This document shows positions 36,025 to 44,954 of a DNA stretch of 64,000 bases, piece by piece (the stretch's first letter is position 1; each line of letters starts with the position of its first letter). The translations under genes were made by a program, and so were the position numbers. Below the pieces are notes generated by a model. It was not told the origin of the DNA and ran no database searches. It was given only the letters and a program-made list of their open reading frames with translations. The stretch comes from Bacteroides helcogenes P 36-108 (GTDB lineage: Bacteria > Bacteroidota > Bacteroidia > Bacteroidales > Bacteroidaceae), in NCBI RefSeq assembly GCF_000186225.1, contig NC_014933.1, positions 2,604,001 through 2,668,000 of the forward strand, given 5' to 3'.

Positions 36025-37072
36025 CAGACTTAAAATATTTGATGTTTTAGTTGTCTTGTCTGTCTTAACATGTTTTACTTCTGCCCCATATATCGGGTAT
36101 TATTTGTTTGGACATTCTTATGCATTAGTTTCTGGTGGCTTATCAATAGGTATTTTTTTGTTGGCTTATTGCTATCTTGATAGCCATATAGATATTTGGA
36201 TGAAAGTTGTTTTGGTATTTATGTTATCATTTATATTCTATGGATGTTTAATGATTGCAGTGGCTCAAGAGTTATCAGACTTTCGTAAAGATGTCGGAAT
36301 GACCATGAAATGTATTTATGTATTAGGAAGCTGTTTAATTATAAGGAAGAAATATGAAAAATATCTAAATGTGTTTATGAAAGTGAATGCATTAACTGTA
36401 TTGATGTCAATAATTTTATTTTTAATATTATTGATAGGAATACAATGGCCTTCCATAGATTTTCTAAAGCAGGATGGTCGTATGCATTATTTATACTTTC
36501 CTCTTGGTGCAACTAATGCTCGTTATTTATTTGGTAGCTTCACTTTTATTAGAGTTGCGGGTTTTGCAGATGAACCGGGGGCATTAGCATTAATCCTGAT
36601 ATATTTGTTAGTATTAAATGAATTCACCTTTAAATCCAATAAATATAGAATTATTTTTTTTATAGGAGGAATCTTAACATTTTCTATGGCTTTTATTATT
36701 ACTATAGTTCCTATTTTATATTATTGGTTTAGAATTGGACTCTTTAAAATTAATAAATTCTTTGTTCTTGGAATGCTGTTTGTTTCTCTGTCAATCTATT
36801 TTGTAATTCAGAATGATGACATTAATAAAGGATTAGATACACTTATTTTTAATCGTTTTGAGAAAGATGCTTCTGGTAATTATAATGGAGATAATCGGAG
36901 TTTTGCAATACCTCTACAGAAACTGGCTTTCCAGTCTTCTCCTATTTTGGGAGTTGGCTTCTCAATAGATAATGTTTATAAATATAATTTAGGATACCCA
37001 TCTTTCTATTCATATTTAGCTATGCATGGATTGTTTGGTTATCTTTTTTTTATATTCCATTTTTATATATAG
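35999..37072 (+). CDS. Wzy-type polysaccharide polymerase, truncated by a frameshift
   Basis: 357 residues with about 9-10 membrane helices, a low-GC, highly hydrophobic protein as expected for the O-antigen/capsule polymerase that links repeat units in the periplasm. The long polar loop RFEKDASGNYNGDNRSFAIP at about 297-316 is typical. The frame closes abruptly after LFGYLFFIFHFYI, just past a run of eight T (37044-37051). One extra T would continue the protein about 65 residues to a stop at 37249-37251. Either slippage-based switching, a real mutation or a sequence error is possible. Confidence 0.85.
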   Translation: MNLFVRKCSRLKIFDVLVVLSVLTCFTSAPYIGYYLFGHSYALVSGGLSIGIFLLAYCYLDSHIDIWMKVVLVFMLSFIFYGCLMIAVAQELSDFRKDVGMTMKCIYVLGSCLIIRKKYEKYLNVFMKVNALTVLMSIILFLILLIGIQWPSIDFLKQDGRMHYLYFPLGATNARYLFGSFTFIRVAGFADEPGALALILIYLLVLNEFTFKSNKYRIIFFIGGILTFSMAFIITIVPILYYWFRIGLFKINKFFVLGMLFVSLSIYFVIQNDDINKGLDTLIFNRFEKDASGNYNGDNRSFAIPLQKLAFQSSPILGVGFSIDNVYKYNLGYPSFYSYLAMHGLFGYLFFIFHFYI

Positions 37073-37251
37073 CAGTAAAGTATATTAAACGTAATGAACT
37101 TTTGTTGTTATTGGCTATTTCTTTAAATTATTTACAACGGCCTTCTATAGAGGAAATGTTTCCTCTAATATGCTTCTCCCTTATTTTTTATTCTTCAAGC
37201 ACTACATTCAAATTGAAATATGATAACGGTAATAATAGTATCATTAAATAG
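37052..37251 (+). other. Out-of-frame C-terminal tail of the Wzy gene
   Basis: Read one frame over, this segment gives YIPFLYIAVKYIKRNELLLL and continues AISLNYLQRPSIEEMFPLIC to TAG at 37249-37251. The hydrophobic helix and the LQRPS ending are what a Wzy C-terminus should look like. Restored, the gene would overlap the next glycosyltransferase by 32 bp, in keeping with the tight packing here. Confidence 0.7.
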
Positions 37252-37948
37252 TGGAAAGACAATAGGTTCCGCAATTTCAAGTGTTTTATCCTTAGATATA
37301 CTTAATTTAGAATTACTTGTTATTGATGGAGCATCTTCTGATAAGACTTTAGATATTTTAACTCACTTTGAGAAAATGGTAAATTTAGGGTTGTATGGTG
37401 AAAAAAAAATAAAATGGATAAGTGAAAAAGATACAGGCATATATGATGCAATGAATAAAGGGATTAAAATAGCAAGTTATGATTGGGTGTATTTTTTAGG
37501 TGCAGATGATTGCTTGCTTCCTGACTTTGGTAAAGTGATAAATGTATTAGATAATGCAAATAATATATATTATTTTAACTGTTATATGTCCGCTTTGGGT
37601 AAAAAGCATGATGGATATTTTAATGCTTACAAATTGAGTTATAAAAATATTTGTCATCAGTCCATAGTTTATCCTAAAAAGTATTTATTGCAGTATCTTT
37701 TTAATTTGGATTATAAGATAGTAGCTGATTATTTCTTGAATTTGCAACTATGGAGTAATCCTCAAATAAAGTTTATATATACACCTATAACAATTGCTGT
37801 CTTTTCCGGTGATGGAATAAGTAGCAATAACATTGATTCGAAATTTTATGATAATATCTTTTCTATCATGAAGGCCAATTTAGGATTACGCTATGCTATA
37901 TATGGGAAAATAGTATATGTATTACATCGTTTTTTGAAAAATAGATAA
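37220..37948 (+). CDS. Glycosyltransferase family 2
   Basis: 242 residues, GT-A fold. ITVIIVSLNSGKTIGSAISS opens the domain, VIDGASSDKT is the nucleotide loop, ISEKDTGIYDAMNKGIKIA and FLGADD (DxD-like) bind the metal and donor. It resembles the 39.7-kb GT2 protein in these motifs. It transfers one sugar of the repeat unit; donor unknown. Confidence 0.9.
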   Translation: MITVIIVSLNSGKTIGSAISSVLSLDILNLELLVIDGASSDKTLDILTHFEKMVNLGLYGEKKIKWISEKDTGIYDAMNKGIKIASYDWVYFLGADDCLLPDFGKVINVLDNANNIYYFNCYMSALGKKHDGYFNAYKLSYKNICHQSIVYPKKYLLQYLFNLDYKIVADYFLNLQLWSNPQIKFIYTPITIAVFSGDGISSNNIDSKFYDNIFSIMKANLGLRYAIYGKIVYVLHRFLKNR

Positions 37949-37967
37949 TGTTTGATTATAGACGTAA

Positions 37968-38699
37968 ATGATTTCTGTTTGTATTGCTACTTATAATGGA
38001 GAGAAGTTCATAAAAGAACAGTTGGATTCTATATTGAATCAATTATCTGATGAAGATGAAATTATTATTTCAGATGATTCATCGACAGATGGTACTATGA
38101 ATATTATTAGTTCATATCAGGATAGAAGAATAAAGATATTTCCTAATCAGAAATTTCATTCTCCAATATACAATTTTGAAAATGCAATTAATCACTGTAG
38201 TGGAGATTTTATATTTCTTTCGGATCAAGACGATGTTTGGCTTCCTGATAAAATTTCTGAAATATTACCTTATTTGAATAAATATGATTTGGTAATGTCT
38301 AACGCTAGAGTCGTGGATTCTTCTCTGAGAACTTTAAAAGAAAATTTGTATGATAGTGATAATATAATGGGATCTTTATTCTCTTACATATTGAAGAACC
38401 CTTATACAGGATGTTTAATTGCCATAAATAGAAGATGCTTATCTTACGTTCTACCTTTTCCTGCTAAATTACCAATGCATGATATTTGGATAGGTGGATG
38501 TTGTCAATTGTTTTCTAAAGTATTCTTTTTAAATAAAAATCTGATACTCTTTAGGAGGCATGAAAATAATGTGAGTTGCGCTTTTGGAAAAAGTAACTTA
38601 CCATATCTCTATCGTATTCAATATAGAGTATATGTACTTTTTTGTTTGATAAAGAGGTATGCTGACCACTATTATTTTAGTTCACATCATAATTATTAG
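37968..38699 (+). CDS. Glycosyltransferase family 2
   Basis: 243 residues. MISVCIATYNGEKFIKEQLD, IISDDSSTDGT and FLSDQDDVWLPDKI (DQDD) are GT2 motifs of the rhamnosyl/galactosyl-transferase-like branch. MHDIWIGGCCQLF is the acceptor-side motif. It is very AT-rich, like its neighbours. Confidence 0.9.
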   Translation: MISVCIATYNGEKFIKEQLDSILNQLSDEDEIIISDDSSTDGTMNIISSYQDRRIKIFPNQKFHSPIYNFENAINHCSGDFIFLSDQDDVWLPDKISEILPYLNKYDLVMSNARVVDSSLRTLKENLYDSDNIMGSLFSYILKNPYTGCLIAINRRCLSYVLPFPAKLPMHDIWIGGCCQLFSKVFFLNKNLILFRRHENNVSCAFGKSNLPYLYRIQYRVYVLFCLIKRYADHYYFSSHHNY

Positions 38700-38720
38700 T
38701 GTTAACAAAAATACGTTTTT

Positions 38721-39677
38721 ATGAAAATCTTAATAATCGGTAGTTCAGGTTTTATTGGTACTAATGTAGTATTAGCATTTAAAGATCGATTTGACATTTT
38801 GTGTATTGATTTGCAACCTCCTAAAGTTAAAGTGTTGAATGATGTTTGGATAAAAGTTGATATAACTGATCTGAAGGCTTTTAGACAAGTTGTAGTCGAA
38901 TCTAATCCTGATTATATATTGCATTTGGCAGCCCGAACTGATTTGGATGGAAGAGAATTAGGAGATTATGCGGCTAATATTGTGGGAGTACGCAATTTAA
39001 TGAAAATAGCAAGTGAGCTGACTTCATTGCGGAAAATAGTGATTACTTCTTCTATGTTGGTTTGTCATACAGGGTATTATCCTAAAAATCAATTTGATTA
39101 TGCTCCTTCGACCATGTATGGGGAAAGTAAAGTTGAAACCGAAAATGCAGTGTGGAATAATAAACCTCAATGTGATTGGGCTATTATACGTCCAACATCT
39201 ATTTGGGGACCTTGGTTCGGAGTTCCTTATCGAAACTTCTTTGATATGGTGATGTCTCATTGTTATTTTCACATTGGTAGAAAAAGTTGCACCAAAACTT
39301 ATGGATATGTGGGTAATGCTGTTTATCAGATAGAACAGATTTTATTTAATGAAACACGTGATGAAAATCGAAAAGTGTTTTACATAGGCGATAATCCTCC
39401 GACTAATATTGAGGATTGGGCCAATGAAATTGCTGATGAACTTGGCTATAAGGTCAAGAGAATACCTTGGTGGTTATTGCGATGTGTTGCATGGGGCGGT
39501 GATTTATTGAAACAGATTGGTATATCTTTTCCCATGACTTCGTTCAGACTGAAGAATATGACGACGGATAATATAATAGACTTGTCTGCTACTTACGAAA
39601 TAGCCCCTAATCCTCCTTATTCACGGAAAAAAGGTATAAAGGAGACTTTGAAATGGTTGGAATCAACACTTCGCTAA
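38721..39677 (+). CDS. NAD-dependent sugar epimerase/dehydratase (extended SDR)
   Basis: 318 residues. The GxxGxxG motif is in ILIIGSSGFIGTN. ITSSMLVCHTGY supplies the Ser, and STMYGESKVETENAV the catalytic YxxxK. IIRPTSIWGPW is typical of nucleotide-sugar epimerases. It could be a 4-epimerase or 4-reductase; the sequence alone does not decide. It lies between glycosyltransferases, so it probably makes a donor for one of them. Confidence 0.85.
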   Translation: MKILIIGSSGFIGTNVVLAFKDRFDILCIDLQPPKVKVLNDVWIKVDITDLKAFRQVVVESNPDYILHLAARTDLDGRELGDYAANIVGVRNLMKIASELTSLRKIVITSSMLVCHTGYYPKNQFDYAPSTMYGESKVETENAVWNNKPQCDWAIIRPTSIWGPWFGVPYRNFFDMVMSHCYFHIGRKSCTKTYGYVGNAVYQIEQILFNETRDENRKVFYIGDNPPTNIEDWANEIADELGYKVKRIPWWLLRCVAWGGDLLKQIGISFPMTSFRLKNMTTDNIIDLSATYEIAPNPPYSRKKGIKETLKWLESTLR

Positions 39678-39678
39678 C

Positions 39679-40443
39679 ATGAATATTTCTATTATAACTA
39701 TCACTTTTAATAGTGCTATAACATTACATGATACCATTCAGTCCGTTTTATCTCAATCTTATCCAAATATTGAATATATAATTATAGATGGCGATTCCAA
39801 AGATGATACGGTAAGTATTATTAAGGAGTATGAATCTAAGTTCAATGGGCGTCTGCACTGGATAAGTGAACTGGACAAAGGGCTTTATGATGCCATGAAC
39901 AAAGGCATACGGATGGCTACCGGTGACATTGTTGGTATCATCAACTCCGATGACTTTTATCATCGAACCGATGTAATAAATAAAGTGGCAGAGGCGTTTC
40001 AAGAGGATGGGATTGAGGCAGTTTATGGAGATGTACGTTTTGTAAATCCGGACAATTTGGATAAAACGGTACGTTACTATTCTTCTAAGAACTTTTCTCC
40101 CAAACTTTTTCGTTATGGCTTTATGCCTGCGCATCCCACCTTTTTCACTTACCGGAGATACTTTGAGGAATTTGGATATTACAAGACGGATTATAAGATA
40201 GCCGCTGATTACGAGTTATTGATACGTTTCTTATATACTTATAAATTGAAGTCGAAATATTTGCCTTTGGATTTCATGAAGATGAGGACGGGAGGTGCGA
40301 GTACGGCTTCCATTAAAAGCAACATACTTTTAAATAAGGAAATAGTACGGGCGTGTAGAGAAAATGGCATATGGACTTGCATGCCATTATTGTTTTTGAA
40401 GTATTTTATAAAGATATTTGAATTGATATTTACGAGAGAATAG
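39679..40443 (+). CDS. Glycosyltransferase family 2
   Basis: 254 residues. MNISIITITFNSAITLHDTI, IIDGDSKDDT, ISELDKGLYDAMNKGI and GIINSDDFY are classic motifs of the WcaA-like group. The 5' part is AT-rich, while the 3' part moves toward the higher GC of the flank. The base-composition boundary of the locus therefore falls in this gene. Confidence 0.92.
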   Translation: MNISIITITFNSAITLHDTIQSVLSQSYPNIEYIIIDGDSKDDTVSIIKEYESKFNGRLHWISELDKGLYDAMNKGIRMATGDIVGIINSDDFYHRTDVINKVAEAFQEDGIEAVYGDVRFVNPDNLDKTVRYYSSKNFSPKLFRYGFMPAHPTFFTYRRYFEEFGYYKTDYKIAADYELLIRFLYTYKLKSKYLPLDFMKMRTGGASTASIKSNILLNKEIVRACRENGIWTCMPLLFLKYFIKIFELIFTRE

Positions 40444-40452
40444 TTTTATGAT

Positions 40453-41535
40453 ATGAAAAAGATAGCATTAATCACCGGTATTACCGGTCAAGACGGTTCC
40501 TTTTTGGCTGAATTCTTAATAGAGAAAGGTTACGAAGTCCATGGTATTCTTCGCCGTTCTTCCTCTTTCAATACGGGTCGTATCGAACATCTTTATCTGG
40601 ATGAATGGGTGCGTGACATGAAGAAAGACCGCTTGATCAATCTTCATTATGGGGATATGACGGACAGTAGTTCACTTATCCGGATCATTCAGTTAGTTCA
40701 GCCGGATGAGATATACAATCTTGCTGCCCAGAGCCATGTGAAGGTCAGCTTTGATGTACCCGAATATACGGCGGAATCGGATGCTGTGGGTACGCTCCGT
40801 ATGTTGGAGGCTGTCCGTATTCTTGGTCTGGAGAAGAAAACAAGGATTTATCAGGCTTCCACTTCCGAGCTTTTCGGTAAAGTACAGGAAGTTCCTCAAA
40901 AGGAAACGACTCCTTTCTATCCCCGTAGCCCATACGGAGTTGCTAAACAATATGGCTTTTGGATTACCAAGAATTATCGTGAAAGCTACGGAATGTTTGC
41001 CGTAAATGGTATTCTGTTCAATCATGAGAGTGAACGGCGGGGGGAGACTTTCGTAACCCGCAAGATTACTTTGGCTGCCGCTCGTATTGCCCAAGGCTTC
41101 CAGGATAAGTTGTATCTTGGCAATTTGGATGCTCGTCGAGATTGGGGGTATGCTAAGGATTATGTGGAATGTATGTGGCTGATTCTTCAGCATGATACTC
41201 CTGAAGATTTTGTGATAGCCACGGGTGAGATGCATACTGTGCGTGAGTTTGCTACTTTAGCTTTCAAGGAGGTTGGCATTGAACTTCGTTGGGAAGGTGA
41301 AGGCGTGAATGAAAAGGGTATTGACGTGAAGACCGGGAAACCGTTGGTTGAGGTTGACGCTAAGTATTTCCGTCCTTGCGAGGTTGAGCAGTTATTGGGT
41401 GATCCTACAAAAGCCAAGACATTGCTCGGTTGGAATCCTACCAAAACAAGCTTTCCGGAACTGGTAAGAATAATGGTGGAGCATGATATGCGGTTTGTGA
41501 AAAAACTCTATCTGAAGACACAAATTAGTAAGTGA
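40453..41535 (+). CDS. gmd: GDP-mannose 4,6-dehydratase
   Basis: 360 residues. It converts GDP-mannose to GDP-4-keto-6-deoxymannose. The [12 protein letters not shown] motif (9-16), [23 protein letters not shown], the [13 protein letters not shown] catalytic segment and [16 protein letters not shown] are all intact. The usual partner fcl (GDP-L-fucose synthase) does not follow, so the product is reduced elsewhere or by one of the SDR enzymes here. Confidence 0.96.
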   Translation: MKKIALITGITGQDGSFLAEFLIEKGYEVHGILRRSSSFNTGRIEHLYLDEWVRDMKKDRLINLHYGDMTDSSSLIRIIQLVQPDEIYNLAAQSHVKVSFDVPEYTAESDAVGTLRMLEAVRILGLEKKTRIYQASTSELFGKVQEVPQKETTPFYPRSPYGVAKQYGFWITKNYRESYGMFAVNGILFNHESERRGETFVTRKITLAAARIAQGFQDKLYLGNLDARRDWGYAKDYVECMWLILQHDTPEDFVIATGEMHTVREFATLAFKEVGIELRWEGEGVNEKGIDVKTGKPLVEVDAKYFRPCEVEQLLGDPTKAKTLLGWNPTKTSFPELVRIMVEHDMRFVKKLYLKTQISK

Positions 41536-41556
41536 ACCAAAATATTGGTTTGAAAG

Positions 41557-41587
41557 TTTGAATATTGGAGTAATAGCAGTAACTTTG
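41557..41587 (+). promoter_or_regulatory. Internal promoter with direct repeats
   Basis: TTTG (41557-41560), a 19-nt spacer, then TAACTTTG (41580-41587): a full match. The direct repeats AATATTGG (41541-41548 and 41561-41568) are 20 bp apart and bracket the -33 element. Confidence 0.7.
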
Positions 41588-41609
41588 CAGTAAAATAACA
41601 TATCCTTTT

Positions 41610-41756
41610 ATGAATAAGAGTGTAGAACATAAGCCGATATCCGTCTTTCAAAAAATATTGGAAGACAAGAAAGCTATACGCAAATGTATTCAAATCAAGG
41701 GGGATGTAAAAAAAATAGCCGAAGAGCGTGGTATTAAGTTCGCAACCCCTTTATGA
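41610..41756 (+). CDS. Small basic protein upstream of a DUF6169-like gene
   Basis: 48 codons: MNKSVEHKPISVFQKILEDK, then a basic segment KAIRKCIQIKGDVKKIAEER and GIKFATPL. It starts 23 bp after a consensus promoter. Its last 29 bp overlap the next ORF in another frame. I recall such short proteins at the 3' end of Bacteroides capsule loci without assigned function. Overlap and an own promoter give a toxin-antitoxin-like arrangement, but no known toxin motif is seen. Confidence 0.7.
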   Translation: MNKSVEHKPISVFQKILEDKKAIRKCIQIKGDVKKIAEERGIKFATPL

Positions 41757-42210
41757 GGTAACTGAAGAAGGTGAGTGGAATTACTCATTTATAACTAAAC
41801 ATGGAATAATTTATCATGCTTATTTTATTGATTTTTCAGTTTATCATCCAAACTTTTCTGATGTTTACACCTTTAATATTGAACCGGAAACAGATACTCC
41901 TCATCCAATAGATAATGGAATAGCCTGCACGGTTGTATATATTCTGAAACTTTTCTTTTCCGTAAAGAAACGAGCCATGATAATGGTATGTGACAATATG
42001 GATGGTAAGGAAGAGAAGCGGAGACTTTTATTTTCTAAATGGTTTCTCAGACATAATGATGGCAACATAATCAAATATGATGCGGCTGCTGTGACTGATG
42101 ACTATCAGTTGTATGTGTCGATCTATTTGAATAGAGAGAACTCGGAACGTGATGCCTTAGTGTCTGCTTTTTATGATTTAGTAAAAAATAATTTCTATCC
42201 TGTAGATTAG
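41728..42210 (+). CDS. DUF6169-like protein of unknown function
   Basis: 160 residues, alpha/beta, not membrane-bound. The core reads LYEVTEEGEWNYSFITKHG, then YTFNIEPETDTPHPIDNGIA and IVYILKLFF-type hydrophobic segments. It resembles proteins annotated DUF6169 in Bacteroides; the family name is from memory. The start is a GTG at 41728 inside the preceding small gene, as no ATG occurs before the conserved region. The pair sits between gmd and the epimerase but under a separate promoter. Confidence 0.7.
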   Translation: MVLSSQPLYEVTEEGEWNYSFITKHGIIYHAYFIDFSVYHPNFSDVYTFNIEPETDTPHPIDNGIACTVVYILKLFFSVKKRAMIMVCDNMDGKEEKRRLLFSKWFLRHNDGNIIKYDAAAVTDDYQLYVSIYLNRENSERDALVSAFYDLVKNNFYPVD

Positions 42211-42217
42211 CTTTCTG

Positions 42218-43198
42218 ATGAACATACTAATTACGGGAATCCACGGCTTTGTGGGTTCCAATCTTGTTGCTGCCCTAAAGGAGCGTCACAACCTTTACGG
42301 GCTGGATATTGTTGCCCCTGAAAAGGAAGGGGTAATAAAAACTTTTTCCTGGAAGGACATTGAGCCTTCTTCTTTTCCGATGCGGAACCTTCCGGAGTTT
42401 GACGCTATCATCCATTTGGCAGGCAAGGCTCACGATACGAAGAACCGGTCTGCTGCCCAGGTGTATTTTGACATCAATACAGGGCTGACACAGAAGATAT
42501 TCGATTTCTTTACGGAGTCGTCTGTTAGGAAGTTCATCTTTTTCAGTTCGGTAAAGGCTGCCGCCGACAGTGTGGTGGGGGATGTACTTACGGAGGATGT
42601 AGTGCCGTCTCCGGTCGGTCCATACGGGGAAAGCAAGATAAAAGCCGAAGAATACATTCTGTCTCATTTTTCACCTGACAATTTGCAGGATTCAATTTCA
42701 AAGAGTGAGGATAAACAGGTTTATATCCTTCGTCCTTGCATGATTCACGGTCCGGGTAACAAGGGTAATCTGAATCTGCTTTATAATGTTGTGAAAAAAG
42801 GTATCCCCTGGCCTTTGGGAGCATTTGAGAATAGGCGTTCTTTCACTTCGATAGATAACCTTTGCTATGTGGTGGAAGGCTTGTTGACCAAGGATGTTGC
42901 CGGCGGCATTTATCATATGGGTGACGACGAAGCCTTGTCAACGAACGAGTTGATTACCTTGATGTGTGAGGTCTTGGGACGTAAGCCACATATCTGGAAG
43001 ATGGACAGGCGCATGATGGAAGGATGTGCCAAGTTGGGAACGTTGCTTCATCTTCCTTTGAACACGGAACACCTGCGCAAGCTGACGGAGAATTATGTGG
43101 TGAGCAATGCGAAGATAAAGTCCGCATTGGGTATTGACAGGATGCCTGTGCGTGCGGAGGAGGGGATCGTGAAAACGATTAGGTCATTTACAATTTGA
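42218..43198 (+). CDS. NAD-dependent epimerase/4-ketoreductase (WbpK/WreQ-like)
   Basis: 326 residues, extended SDR. MNILITGIHGFVGSNLVAAL is the cofactor site, IFFSSVKAAADS the Ser motif and GPYGESKIKAEEYIL the YxxxK. Proteins like this reduce or epimerise UDP-4-keto-6-deoxy-HexNAc to UDP-QuiNAc or UDP-FucNAc. It is followed by the MraY-like initiating transferase, the standard pair at the 3' end of Bacteroides capsule loci. They probably make and load the first sugar. Confidence 0.85.
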   Translation: MNILITGIHGFVGSNLVAALKERHNLYGLDIVAPEKEGVIKTFSWKDIEPSSFPMRNLPEFDAIIHLAGKAHDTKNRSAAQVYFDINTGLTQKIFDFFTESSVRKFIFFSSVKAAADSVVGDVLTEDVVPSPVGPYGESKIKAEEYILSHFSPDNLQDSISKSEDKQVYILRPCMIHGPGNKGNLNLLYNVVKKGIPWPLGAFENRRSFTSIDNLCYVVEGLLTKDVAGGIYHMGDDEALSTNELITLMCEVLGRKPHIWKMDRRMMEGCAKLGTLLHLPLNTEHLRKLTENYVVSNAKIKSALGIDRMPVRAEEGIVKTIRSFTI

Positions 43199-43256
43199 CA
43201 ATTTACAATGTACAATTTGCCATGCAGTTGGGCATGGAGGATAGATATTCTTTAAG

Positions 43257-44207
43257 ATGTATTATTTGATAGTTTTGGTTCTGCTCTTTTTAGCAGAACT
43301 TTTTTATTTTAGGGTGGCTGACAAGTGTAATATCATTGATAAACCCAATCAACGTAGTAGTCATACACGGATTACTTTGCGGGGTGGGGGAATCATTTTC
43401 TACTTTGGAGCATTGGCTTATTTTCTGACGAGTGGCTTTGAATACCCCTTGTTTATGCTTGCCCTGACACTGGTTACGTTCATCAGCTTTGTGGATGATA
43501 TCAAGTCCACCCGGCAGGTAACAAGATTGATTTTCCATTTCTCGGCCATGGGATTGATGTTCTGCCAATGGGGCTTGTTTTCCTTGTCTTGGTGGTGGAT
43601 TGTCATTGCCTTGATTATCTGCACGGGTATCATCAATGCCTATAACTTCATGGATGGAATCAACGGTATTACGGGCGGTTATTCCTTGGTTGTGCTAACT
43701 GCCTTGGCGATAATCAACGCAGAGTTCATCCCTTTTGTTGAAGGTGATTTCATTTATACGGTGATTTGTTCCGTCATGGTCTTCTGTTTCTTCAACTTCC
43801 GCAAGAGAGCGAAGTGTTTTGCGGGTGATGTGGGTTCTGTAAGTATTGCTTTTATTCTTCTTTTCCTGATAGGCAAACTAATTATCCGTACAGGAGATTT
43901 CAGTTGGATTGTCTTATTATCTGTCTATGGTGTTGACAGTGTTTTGACTATCATTCACCGCCTGATGCTTCATGAGAATATCGGTTTGCCCCACCGTAAG
44001 CATTTGTATCAGCTTATGGCGAATGAACTGCAGATCCCTCATGTGGTGGTTTCTTCTGTCTATATGGCGGTTCAAGCTGTAGTTATAGCAGGATATGTCT
44101 TCTGCATGAATCATGGTTATTGGTATTTATCGGCAGTGATTCTGTTTCTTGGCTTCATTTATATCTGTTTTATGAAGAAATATTTCAAATTACATCAATC
44201 TTTATAA
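43257..44207 (+). CDS. MraY/WbpL-type undecaprenyl-phosphate sugar-1-P transferase
   Basis: 316 residues with about 10 helices. It loads the first sugar of the capsule repeat onto undecaprenyl phosphate. The MraY superfamily motifs are present: SFVDDIKST (DD motif), YNFMDGINGITGG, FAGDVGSVSIAF, and a cytoplasmic HRLMLHENIGLPHRKHLYQ loop with histidines. This is a second initiating-enzyme class, distinct from the PGT at 1 kb. It is the last gene of the locus. Confidence 0.93.
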   Translation: MYYLIVLVLLFLAELFYFRVADKCNIIDKPNQRSSHTRITLRGGGIIFYFGALAYFLTSGFEYPLFMLALTLVTFISFVDDIKSTRQVTRLIFHFSAMGLMFCQWGLFSLSWWWIVIALIICTGIINAYNFMDGINGITGGYSLVVLTALAIINAEFIPFVEGDFIYTVICSVMVFCFFNFRKRAKCFAGDVGSVSIAFILLFLIGKLIIRTGDFSWIVLLSVYGVDSVLTIIHRLMLHENIGLPHRKHLYQLMANELQIPHVVVSSVYMAVQAVVIAGYVFCMNHGYWYLSAVILFLGFIYICFMKKYFKLHQSL

Positions 44208-44214
44208 TAATAAA

Positions 44215-44247
44215 TCTTCCCCGCTGCATGCTTTGCAACGGGGAAGA
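44215..44247. terminator. Bidirectional terminator at the end of the capsule locus
   Basis: TCTTCCCCG (44215-44223) pairs with CGGGGAAGA (44239-44247), with a short inner GCA/TGC pairing. It separates convergent genes. Confidence 0.85.
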
Positions 44248-44266
44248 CTAATAATAACCAATTATC

Positions 44267-44710
44267 TTATTTTACATCAATGAATTTTTTTGTCTTCTCT
44301 TTTTCTTGTTCAGTGAACTTAGGTAAGTTGACATTCAGCACACCGTTTTCTACCTGAGCAGAAATTTTATCTTTATCTACGTCATCCGGCAAAATCATTG
44401 TCTGCTGGAATTTGGTGTATGAGAACTCACGACGCAGGTAGCGCCCCTCTTTCTTTTCGTCTTTATTATTTTCTTCCTTGTTCTCGATTTTTTTCTCCAT
44501 GCTGATGACCAGGTTGTTTTCTTCGTCAATATGAACATTGAAATCTTCCTTTGTCATACCTGGAGCAGCCAATTCCACTTTGTATTCCTTTTCTGTCTCA
44601 AATACATTAATGGCAGGTGCGGTGGCATTTGCTTTTACCATCCAGTCATTATCAAAGAAATCATTAAAAATACTCGGTAACCAATTTTGGTTTCTTCTTA
44701 CAGGCATCAT
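44267..44710 (-). CDS. Hsp20/alpha-crystallin small heat-shock protein
   Basis: 147 residues, an ATP-independent holdase. The crystallin domain runs from about 40 to 140. YKVELAAPGMTKEDFNVHID is an early strand and the GVLNVNLPK motif (AxxxnGvL class) is near the C-terminus, with a Lys/Glu-rich loop (ENKEENNKDEKKEG) between. AGGAG lies 10 bp upstream of the ATG. Confidence 0.95.
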   Translation of the reverse strand: MMPVRRNQNWLPSIFNDFFDNDWMVKANATAPAINVFETEKEYKVELAAPGMTKEDFNVHIDEENNLVISMEKKIENKEENNKDEKKEGRYLRREFSYTKFQQTMILPDDVDKDKISAQVENGVLNVNLPKFTEQEKEKTKKFIDVK

Positions 44711-44954
44711 AGTTATAGTCTCCTATTCGTTTAAGTTAAACATTTAATTTAGGTTTGAACTTGGACTTTATTTTTGGGGTGTCTGCCTTCCGGCTTTTAC
44801 CGTCCGTTTCTTAAACCCTTGTTCACAGACATTATTGCAAACCATATGCCAGCAAGCTTTTCCTTACTTTAATTGACTATTTGTCATTTATATACTGACT
44901 ATTTTGCTTATTTAATGACAGAATAGTGTCTTTTTATTTAATTTTGTTTGAAAT

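Noticed and set aside
43190..43226. ACAATTT-like short repeats between the epimerase and the MraY-type gene
   Set aside because: Low-complexity AT sequence, too short and irregular to call a site.
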